In this document: positions 56,201 through 64,000 of the stretch, piece after piece
How positions within the stretch are numbered: the first letter of the stretch is position 1
Layout: each line of letters starts with the position of its first letter
NCBI RefSeq assembly: GCF_030272615.1
Contig: NC_081408.1
Span: 310,949,118 to 311,013,117 of the forward strand
Direction of reading: 5' to 3'
Length of the DNA: 64,000 nucleotides
Source: Cryptomeria japonica
Taxonomy: Eukaryota; Streptophyta; Pinopsida; Cupressales; Cupressaceae
Notes under the pieces: generated by a model
The model's input: the letters and a program-made list of their open reading frames with translations, nothing else
Databases searched by the model: none
What the model was told of the DNA's origin: nothing
Position numbers and translations under genes: made by a program

Positions 56201-57223
56201 GTTGAAAAACTGATAGGAGTCATAAGAGGCCAGCAATAGAGGCATCCAACAAGATACCAACAATACACTTCCCATCTCATTGAAAGTGGACAAGCGCATT
56301 AACTATGCGAAAAATGCTTCATTCTGATGCAGAAGTAGGTGCACCAATACTGAAGAGAACCTAAAATGTCGCAGCTATTGGAATTCGGATAACTACTTGA
56401 CCATGGCCTTAGCGATAGTCATGGAGAAGTTGAGGTGAAAAGGTTCCCTTTGCTTCCTGCATTTGAAAAGAAAGCCCATCATGGAAGCTGTGATATTCTA
56501 ATCGCTATCATGACCACACAACCAAGCCAAGTTAGATGAAATATCTCTAAGGTCCTCTTGTTTCAGATCACTGTATGACAAAGGGAACTTTGGAGGCCCT
56601 GCTGATAAACTCTGGTTGAGGGCATTCTGACAGAAAGCTAATGCGTCTCTCCTGGTGCTCTAGAATTCCTCCATGGATCTCTCTGAGAAAACCTCAGTAT
56701 TCTCCAAGATTAGGGAGTAGAGCATTTCCCTAATGGCCTCTAGAGATATGATTATTTTCAAGTGCGAGTCGCTGACAGAAAATGAGGTAGGATCAAAAGC
56801 CTCTACACAGGCAACTACAAGTTTAGGATAGTAGGGAACTACGGGGACCAATGATTGGGGAGCACCACTCTTCCATAAACGCACCACGATGGAATGAGAG
56901 TCATTTTTGTGATGCAACATCCTCGAACAAGTGACCTCTCTAAGGTTTTTGGGCTGCTTTCAGACCTCAGGCTCATAGATGTTTTCTAAGGAATCGAGAA
57001 CAACCGATGGATTTTGAGTCATCGCTTTCTTTTTGGCCTTTGTCTTTGGATAATCCTTCTTTGGTGGGATGGCATGAGAAGAGTAAGATAGTTCCTTGAA
57101 AATATCAACCCAGAAACCCCTAGGAGTAGCTTTCATAGATGAAGCCTCTGAATCCATCAAAGCGACAATCAGCCTTTCCTAGACTGCTATCAGACTGGAG
57201 ATTGAGAATACAAATCTGCGCAT
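53228..57223 (-). pseudogene. ORF-X of Element 4: unknown protein downstream of integrase
   Basis: The likely start is ATG 57223 (MRRFVFSISSLIAV). The same frame can be followed with few stops to 55544 (~560 codons). It is globular-looking, with MDSEASSMKATPRGFWVDIF, HHKNDSHSIVVRLWKSGAPQ, DRTLTLEMARYLVRVKQVIG and PLWLQFYYPVQRVNPAKP. A Ser/Pro-rich part follows with further stops (~55500-54960). A frame change leads to a clear coiled coil (54549-54250: HHLENLQAKNASLRDSLSQQ, LQSLLAQANIEKGKLQSALN), then a helical C-terminal part (53821-53228: LREKGIADHRQLIKRTNVFI). It lies in sense orientation between integrase and 3' LTR. I do not recognise the family. Total would be about 1300 residues, unusually large for extra retrotransposon cargo. 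Confidence 0.6.
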
Positions 57224-57766
57224 CGTCTTCTGGCCTAACTCCTTGGCAACAAAATGAACAGATTGGTGACTAGGAGAAACTTTGAGCTTTTAAATGCATG
57301 ACATGCCCTATTTTTTGTGAAAGCTAAGGCTTGGCTAACATGCATGCCAACTAAAATGCTGCTGCGATCAACTTCCATGAATGAGGGGAGCCGTCATTCC
57401 CACTTTTCCAATAACTACTTGATTGTGATGGCATTCCTTGGGAAAAGTACCTTGGGCCAAATCATTCTTTAATCAAGGAGATTAGCTAGGGATAATGGCC
57501 ATGAGAGCTGATACGGGCTATCAGAGCTAGCTCATTTAAGGGGGGGGTGTACCTAAAAGTACGTATGGCTCTTTGTTTCCATCCATTCTTTTTTTGAAGT
57601 GGCTGACTAGACGTTGATATCTTGGAAATAATCCCATTCGCATGACACAAATTAATAGAGGTGTGACAGACATTAAAATGGGGCAAGGGTGAGCTCAAGT
57701 TGCCGATTGCTTATCTACCAAGATTTTTGCTATAAATATGTCTTTCTAGACATTTTTTCATCACAA
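57224..57766. other. Non-coding spacer between ORF-X and plus-strand ORF
   Basis: No reliable gene. A TATA-like gctataaatatg lies at ~57730-57741 on the plus strand, ~30 bases before an ATG at 57774. Confidence 0.4.
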
Positions 57767-58619
57767 TGCGAGCTATAACGGTGGAGTTTCTAAAGAAATG
57801 GATACTCCAGTTCAGCTCGTCAACAGAAGGGCGCAAGTCATTTTCCTAGGGAATATTTGAGACCGGAGACTGCAAGGGAGTATGAGAAGGAAAAATCCAT
57901 TAATAATTGCTGCCATCAAATGGGTACTTGAAGAAGATTTCATTGGCAATCCAGATCGATACTGGGTGAATACAGATATATGCCTATGCTTCGTGGCTTC
58001 TCTGTTGGACTGCGGCCAATCTAGGCTACCAAGGAATTCTAGCAAACCCTCTTTCCTTTAGACTATCTAGGGGGCCTTAAAGATGTAGTTGCGTATCATG
58101 TACCTTTCCTCAGACTCCCTATGGAATTTGACTTAGAGTGCTTCATCTTTTAGAATGAAGAAGTGAAGTGGCGTTCACTTATTAATGCAGCTGATGCAAA
58201 CCCTCTTTCCTTTAGACTATCTAGGGGGCCTTAAAGATGTAGTTGCGTATCATGTACCTTTCCTCAGACTCCCTATGGCATTTGACTTAGAGCGCTTCAT
58301 CTTTTAGAATGAAGAAGTGAAGTGGCATTCACTTATTAATGGCTTGAAAACCATGTCACTGTCCTCCCACAGGTACCATGCTGAGCTAGCTACCGAGTTT
58401 CTTCTGCAAGTGCATATGATGGTCCCTATTCCAGAAGGTATAGAATGGTATACTAGTTTCAGGGACTATATCTTCCCAAGAGTCCTATTGCCTGATCAAC
58501 CTCCTAGCTTGGTGGTTATATTCATGCACGGGGAGCCTGAGAGTTCTTTTGGTTCAGAATGGCTAGGAGAAGAAGGGGACTCCAATACTAAGGAGGAGGA
58601 TACTGAGACTAGCCTCTAG
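57767..58619 (+). pseudogene. Opposite-strand ORF remnant in Element 4
   Basis: A plus-strand reading with several stops ends in a clear 100-codon frame (58317-58619). This contains HRYHAELATEFLLQVHMMVP, then FRDYIFPRVLLPDQPP and an acidic end (KEEDTETSL). The upstream phase shows LGGLKDVVAYHVPFLRLPM, which is duplicated by the 154-bp tandem repeat. It lies downstream of integrase on the opposite strand, the same position as the PMD gene of Element 1. No domain recognised. Confidence 0.5.
58042..58341. repeat. 154-bp tandem duplication
   Basis: Copy 1 is 58042-58195 and copy 2 starts 58196 and runs to ~58341. Both start 'gcaaaccctctttcctttag'. Only about three differences were seen (ggaattt/ggcattt, agtgc/agcgc, gcgttc/gcattc). 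Confidence 0.93.
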
Positions 58620-58848
58620 GTCCTTGGCAAAGTGCGACTTGTGTTGGAATTGATAGATGTAAACAAGATAGAGGTCGAGGGCCTGCACATTTTGTAATAG
58701 TATGAGGAGGACTTAATATAATGATTTTTCTTTTTCTTTATCTAGTCTCTCTTTCTTTTTGGTTACTAACTTGAAAATAATTAAAATAAATACCCACCAC
58801 ACATATGCACATAATATACATTATTTACATGGAAAAGGGGAAGGACCC

Positions 58849-59893
58849 TTAATAATAAGGCTTAAGATGAAAATCGTTAACCGGGATGGAGAGGGAGTCT
58901 CCATTCATGTCCTCTAACTCAAAGGCGTTGAAACCTTTACATCCTATGATGTGGAAAGGACCCTCCCATAGGTAGTCAAACTTGGCGTGTTGACCTGGCT
59001 TTGTTGTTCTCTCATTGTACTTTAGAAAAAGGTTTCTAAGGGTGAATATAACATCAGAGCTCTTTTTACTATCAAACCATCTTTTTATTACCTTTTGCCT
59101 ATCCTGGAGAGCTGTGAAGGCAGCCTCCCTTGCTTCCTCTAACTCCATAATCTCTACTAGCCTTAAAACGATTGGGCCATTTTCGGCGATATCCATAGAT
59201 TTTAGCAATTGTAACACCGGGATTTCCAGTTACAGAGGAAAAAATGCATCTTTCCCATATACAAGCTTGTACGGGGAACTCTTGAGAATCTGCTTGGGTG
59301 TTATGCGGTTGGCCCATAATGCATTCCTCAGGTGATGGTGTCACTCCCTCTTATATTTCGCACCTATCTTCTTGATAAGTCAAATCAGGTTCTTGTTAGT
59401 AGATTCTGCCAGACTATTGCCTTGGGGGTAATAGTTAGAGGAGCTTTTGAGATAAATACCTCTACTAAGAGCGAACTGCGTGATCCGTGAGCCAGTGAAT
59501 GCACGAGTGTTATCAGATATAATGGTTTTTGGGGGACCGTAGCGGCAAGTCAGTTCTTCCAGGAAAGATAGCACCTCATTTTTTAGATGAATTCTGCAGG
59601 GGAACGAATTTAGACCATCTGGTGAAATAGTTTGTGGCGGTCAAGATCCATTTATGTCTAGCTGAGCTTGGGGGATTGATCATTCCAACAAAATTGAGTC
59701 CCCATTGAGCAAAAGGTTCTTCAACTGACACAAGCCTGAGTGGCATGGCCGCTTTCTTACCCCTCCCCATGTAATATTGGCATTCTTTACATCCTCTTAC
59801 TAGAGCGTGTACATCTTTGAACATGGATGGCCAAAAGTATCTAGCTTGAGTAATTTTGATCGCGATTGTTGGGGTAGAGAAATGACCTCCCAA
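58849..59893 (-). pseudogene. Element 4 integrase
   Basis: The zinc finger is present (GGHFSTPTIAIKITQARYFW, then VRGCKECQ, ~59890-59780). The core starts WGLNFVGMI, where the first catalytic Asp is Asn (59693-59695). It continues with ATNYFTRWSKFV, ISDNTRAF (second Asp present) and YYPQGNSLAESTNK (Glu present). The C-terminal part (59217-58849) has TKPGQHAKFDYLWEGPFHII and ends IPVNDFHLKPYY. Frame shifts fall near 59580 and stops between 59380 and 59217. No chromodomain. Confidence 0.9.
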
Positions 59894-60808
59894 GGGGCCG
59901 TAGTGAAATTCTTGGAGAATTTTATCAGCTTGGCCTTGATCTACACATCGGAGTAGGACTTCGTCGAAATTCCTTTTGAAAAGAATTTCATTTATGAGGC
60001 GAAAACCGCTATTTTGGAGTCAGTAGAATCTCCTCTTGGCTGGAGGGAGATTTTTGGAAAAGGTCCTTGTCTTCATGAAATTTTTCCTTTTGTCAATCCA
60101 ATTTCCACTGGGGGTGTCGGGCATAAATATAACCGTCTCTTCTGGGATGGTTTCGAAGACATGGGATTCACCATCTTGCACTATATACTCACATAAACCT
60201 CTCCCGCGGACTAGCTTTGTGGGCCTAATGTCAACATCATATTCTAGGATCTTAGTGATCTAATTTTCTCTTTTTTCTGTGATGTCACCCTCCATAATGT
60301 ATTCTCTTATTGCAGGGTGAGCTACATACACTGTGGTCTTGTTGCAGGCAATGAAATGCTAGAATTTGTTCAGTCCTTTTATGCCAGCTAAGGCTTGTCT
60401 TTCCATAAAGTTATAGCGGAGCTCATAATCTTTGAAAGTTTTTGAATGGAAGGCGATAGGGTGCCCTCCTCCTTTTTGGGTGTCTTTTTGAGTTAGGACC
60501 ATGGCAATACTATGCTGACTGGAATAGACATACATTATGAAATCTTTCAACATGTCCAGATTAGATAATACTAGGGCTAAAGAGTTGGCATGCTTTATTT
60601 GTTCAAAGGCATTTTTGGCTTCAACGGTCCATTTGAAATGTACATCCTTCTTAAGCATGAGGGTGATAGGTCTTATTATCACAACAAAGTCGGAAATGAA
60701 ACGACTGAAAAAATTAACTTTTCCCAAAAATGACTGCACTCCCTTTTTGTTGACCGGAAGAGGGAGCTCTTAGATAGCCTTGACTCGGTTAGGGTTGATA
60801 GAGATGCC
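59894..60808 (-). pseudogene. Element 4 RT connection and gypsy-type RNase H
   Basis: 60739-60359 gives the RT thumb/connection (SFLGKVNFFSRFISDF, FKWTVEAKNAFEQIKHA) and RNase H (DFIMYVYSSQHSIAMVL, HPIAFHSKTFKDYELRYNF, EXQALAGIKGLNKF). The reading continues after a stop with WITKILEYDVDIRPTKLVRG, the usual end of gypsy RNase H. The spacer before integrase is broken. Confidence 0.85.
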
Positions 60809-61690
60809 TTAATTAGAAACTATATGTCCCAGTAACTTCCCTTGGGGAACCCCAAAAATACACTTTTTTGGGTTCAAGGAGATCCCAAATTCCAGACATT
60901 TTTGCAGGACTAACTCGAGATGATCGAAATGATCCTCCTGGTGTTTAGAAAAAATGGTTAGGTCATCTAAATATATTAAGATAATCTTATTTATTAGATC
61001 TTTGAAAGCCAGATCCATGGCCCTTTGGAAAGTGACCCCAGCATTTGACAAGCCGAAGGGCATCTTTTGATATGCACACGTCCCCCACTTGGTGGTAAAA
61101 CTGGTCTTGTGTTGATCCTCCATTTTGACACTTACCTGATTGTATCCTGAGAAACCATCGAGCATAGAAAACATTTTTGATCTAGCTACAGTGCTTAATA
61201 ATTGCTCCATTGACGGCAGGGGATAATGATCCTTGAGCGATGCACGATTCGGGTCCCGAAAGTCCATAGAGAGCCGAATGTCCCCATTATTTTTCCTCAC
61301 TAGGACCAGATTGGATACCCATGTACTATGTTTTATAGGATAAATAATCCTTGACTCGATCAGTTTCTTCAACTCCTGAGCCATGAGGGATTTGATCTTA
61401 GGATTAACAAGCCTCTGTTTTTGTCAGACTGACTTAGCTTCATTTGTGAGTTTGATGGTGTGCTGAATGATGTTGGGATCGTAACCTTTTAGATCATCAT
61501 AAGACCAAGCCATGATGCCTTCATATTCATCACAGTATCGAGCCAATTTTGCCCTGTCTTCAGTGGAAACACCTTTGCCCACTTTGAGGATTCTTCCACA
61601 TCCCACTGACATTTTAGAGTAATCTCCTTTGTCCGCTATGAGCTTCCACTTACCCTTTTTAACATCCTCATGATCAAACAAATTCTCCAA
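60809..61690 (-). pseudogene. Element 4 reverse transcriptase
   Basis: 61690-61424 is the RT lead-in (KLARYCDEYEGIMAWSYDDL, GYDPNIIQHTIKL). After a stop the same frame gives 61384-60809 with LKKLIESRIIYPIKHSTWVS, DFRDPNRASLKDHYPLPSM, FSMLDGFSGYNQVSVK, KMPFGLSNAGVTFQRAMD, YLDDLTIFSK (catalytic YLDD) and GKLLGHIVS. All RT motifs are present. The frame ends at a TAA where the sequence clearly continues (GISINPNRVKAI). Confidence 0.93.
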
Positions 61691-62505
61691 GGTGATCAGA
61701 CCATTGGGGAGCTTGTTGGATTTTAGCTGGATAATCTAGTCTCCGTAAGCCTCTTTAATCCTAGGTTGCAAGTGACTGGCAAATTCTCCTGAGCTTTGAA
61801 TAAACAGAGCAATCTGCTCATCGCTTTCAAATACCTACCAATATGTATCATTGTCAGGAATAGCCGGATGGACCAACATATTGACTATTGAATTGCCGAC
61901 CAAGAGGTCTACAGCTGGATCAAAATGAGCCCCTATGGTTGCCATGTGATTAGCTTCAGTAGTTAGTGTTTGGGGAATGCTGGTGATATTGAAAGCATCA
62001 AAACTTTCTATTAAATCCTAGACTCTGGAGTGATAGGATCTCATATGGACGTTCCTGGTGCTGGATATCCCTCGAACTTGATGTAATACTAATTCGGAAT
62101 CACCGAAAACTTTAAGCTTCTTGATGCCCATTTTTCTACCATGTTCAGGCCTTGAATTAGCCCTTCATACTCTACTTCATTATTCGAACATGCGAACTAT
62201 AATCGGAAAGACCTTCAGATCAGATCACCCATCAGAGGGGTGAGACAAACTTTGGCCCTAGAGCCCATTTTGCATTTGGCATCGTCAAAGTGTAGGGTCT
62301 ATAGTGTCGAATACAGCTGATCTTTGGAGAAAGGATCTTTGGTGAGTTTTGGGATTGGCTGATCCTCTTCAAAAATGCAATAAGTTCCTAGGTCGGTGGC
62401 ATGGTAATTAGAGAAGGGATCAGAGTTTATGAACTCATTTAGGAAGGCTTCTTGTTTGGGTAGGATTTCCCTAGTCACTTCTTCATCTTCTAACAGTTCT
62501 ACCAC
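61691..62505 (-). pseudogene. Element 4 RNase H-like domain placed between protease and RT
   Basis: With several stops and frame changes the minus strand gives STLHFDDAKCKMGSRA (~62300-62250), then CSNNEVEYEGLIQGLNM (~62200-62140). Next come LKVFGDSELVLHQVRG (~62120-62070) and TTEANHMATIGAHFDP (~61960-61915). These are the four blocks of a ribonuclease H of the second, plant/archaeal type (D, E, D and the H-containing end). The upstream part (62505-62299) is acidic linker. In the usual Tat order this domain follows RT; here it precedes it. Confidence 0.75.
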
Positions 62506-62685
62506 CTTTCATTCATCATGGGTTATAGAGGTGTGAGTAGGCTCAAAATTAATCAAGGCTTGGTCAGCTATATGCTCGGCATGAAGAGGTTCTAAAAGAA
62601 TCTTCATCTTAGCATCGTGTCGGGTATGGAGAATCAGGTGGGACCAATATAGGGACATATACCCTCCTATTTTAGCGGTGAAGTC

Positions 62686-63129
62686 TTAGGACAAACAGAG
62701 TCCAAAGATGGGAGGGATGTCGATGACCACTACTTCTTGGGATACTATTATACTTGGACATGCAAATAAGGTCAAAGGGAGGCTTTTGATGAGACCTATC
62801 ATCTGGACTTTGTTCCCATTGAGCTGCATTACCCCTTTACTTAAAGGGTCATACTTAATGTTTAATACTTCAGCAACCTGCTTAGGCATGACTGTGGTGC
62901 TAGCACTAGAGTCTATCATGGAGTTATGTAAAAGTTTGTTTCCAACTATCAGGGTGAGGTAAAAAGGATTTGTCTTAGGTTTACCTTTTCCATGTGCAGT
63001 GGAGGGTGAGCCTTCATTTGTCAAAGTAGCAGGGGAGCATGCCTTGTTAACTACTGAGTGGCGATCCATTCCATTCGTCTGAGAGGGTGGCAAAGCTACC
63101 GTGACTGTATCCTTTTGATCATGGAACAA
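62686..63129 (-). pseudogene. Element 4 aspartic protease
   Basis: FYLTLIVGNKLLHNSMIDSS then ASTTVMPKQVAEVLNI corresponds to the retropepsin active site, but the DSGA motif reads DSSA (Gly to Ser, a G-to-A change). It continues with VMQLNGNKVQMIGLIKSLPL, then VVVIDIPPIFGLCLS. Its frame is shared with the gag end at 63208-63723, with TAG stops between. Confidence 0.88.
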
Positions 63130-63207
63130 TGCCTCCCTTAGCTAGCTTTTCTACTTTGGTATACTCAGGAGGTCCCAGAGAGAGACATGGGCTAGGGCTT
63201 TCTTCAA

Positions 63208-64000
63208 CTAATCTACTACATCCAATGCTGGGGGCGTGGAAACTCTAGGCTCTTTCAGTTTGTAAGGGATGAATTCCTTCCTAGGATAGGCGGAAACAAT
63301 GACTGGTGGTTCTGGAGGTTTGTTTACATGTATTGACCTTATATTACTAGCATCCTCCTTGGTCAAACACTTTTTAGAGTGGAGGTTGTAGTCTGAATGC
63401 ACCATAGGGGTCCATTTTTTGGAAGTTATTTCCTCAATAGTTAGTACTGTATCGTCATCCTCCATCCATGAGAAAAGTGCATGATCAGGGGCAGTTTCCG
63501 CTTCTTGTTGTAATGACATTCCTTGCATTTGAGCAACAAAAGCTGCATTATCCATGCTCGGGGATGTACATGCAGATTCATCTAGTATTATACCTAAGTT
63601 CCTTTGTTCCATGACCTTTTGTTGCAGATTACCTCTTGGACAATTCTTTGGGGTGTGAGCATTGTTGCATGGAAAACACCAAGAATTGGCATCGTCCACC
63701 AAATTATTCTGACCCACAGTCAATTCTCTACCGCCGTTCAGGTGGATGGCCTGTAATGGATTAGGGACGGGGACTATTTGGTCATTCGGTGGGGTATTTT
63801 TCTCAGCCCGATAATTAGGATGTTGATAGGGGGGTCTGTTTCCTTGGAAATTTTGCTAAAAAGTAGGTTTGGTAGGAGAGACCTGAGCCCTTTTTAGGTT
63901 GATGATTTCATTAGAGAAAGATCTTAAGAGCTTTTTCATATCATTGACCTCAGTAGCCAAAGAGGCAGAATGGATGGTATTTTGAGGAGTGGGGAATGAA
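63208..64000 (-). pseudogene. Element 4 gag C-terminal part with zinc knuckle (runs off the window)
   Basis: SWCFPCNNAHTPKNCPRG is a CCHC knuckle with C-x2-C-x3-H-x4-C spacing, one residue shorter than standard. Upstream sequence to the window edge is Pro/Asn-rich (QNFQGNRPPYQHPNYRAEKN), with a stop near 63858. Downstream comes an acidic linker (FSWMEDDDTVLTIEEIT). The capsid part lies outside the window. Confidence 0.8.

Larger units (their letters stand above)
51954..64000 (-). mobile_element. Element 4: Ty3/gypsy LTR retrotransposon, incomplete in the window
   Basis: TGTTGACACTAAATTTTTC at 51954 breaks the Copia C LTR and is a typical plant gypsy LTR end. Minus-strand order from the right edge: gag end, protease, an RNase H-like domain, RT, RT-linked RNase H, integrase, an opposite-strand ORF remnant, a long ORF-X, then the 3' LTR. 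The 5' LTR is outside the window, so LTR identity and TSD cannot be read. Stops and frame shifts are frequent, so it is older than Element 1. Confidence 0.88.

Noticed and set aside
1-64000. Host protein-coding or tRNA/rRNA gene
   Set aside because: Scanning by eye found no non-transposon protein family other than the element-borne PMD, and no cloverleaf or rRNA-like sequence. The PBS sites are only tRNA complements.

Overview
This window looks like repeat-rich, intergenic nuclear DNA of a seed plant. A large, transposon-bloated genome such as a gymnosperm is plausible, but that is a low-confidence guess. The DNA is AT-rich. I see no host gene, tRNA, rRNA or CRISPR array. Essentially everything can be assigned to LTR retrotransposons, solo or partial LTRs, and tandem repeats. 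All coding regions carry some premature stops or frame breaks.

Layout. (1) 1-259 and 13092-~13916 are two halves of one copia-type LTR (family A, copy 1). It was split by Element 1, a 12.8-kb Ty3/gypsy (Tat-like) element at 260-13086 on the minus strand. Element 1 has 1.66-kb LTRs and a perfect 5-bp target duplication (GGAGA). It carries a nearly open protease-RT-RNase H-integrase frame and, on the opposite strand between integrase and the 3' LTR, a spliced plant-mobile-domain (PMD) gene. (2) ~13960-20590 holds three more family-A LTRs and a 5'-truncated copia pol (15085-18107, plus strand). (3) 20591-24845 is a degenerate minus-strand region with unassigned ORFs. (4) ~24850-26260 is a lone copia-type LTR (family E). 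(5) Element 5 (26315-32757, minus) has copia-type LTRs, a tRNA-Met-type PBS, gag-like zinc knuckles and an unknown ORF, but no pol. (6) 32972-34096 is an array of about 17 palindromes of roughly 34 nt, not explained by any element. (7) 34216-34560 is a family-D LTR fragment cut by a full copia element (Copia C, from 34561). The right LTR of Copia C is interrupted twice. Element 2 (40908-51148, minus, TSD GTTTG) is a pol-less element with a long Gln/Pro-rich ORF. A second gypsy element, Element 4, runs from 51954 past the end of the window (minus).

How the parts relate. Copia C landed in LTR D, and Elements 2 and 4 then landed in Copia C's right LTR. Element 1 landed in LTR A. Element 1 (pol but no recognisable gag) and Element 2 (long gag-like ORF but no pol) share the same primer-binding sequence, so a helper/parasite relation between their families is conceivable. 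Several elements carry non-canonical cargo: PMD in Element 1, ORF-X in Element 4, and unknown ORFs in Element 5 and at 21.5-24.8 kb. Many premature stops look like CAG>TAG or CGA>TGA changes, as expected from deamination of methylated cytosine in silenced elements.
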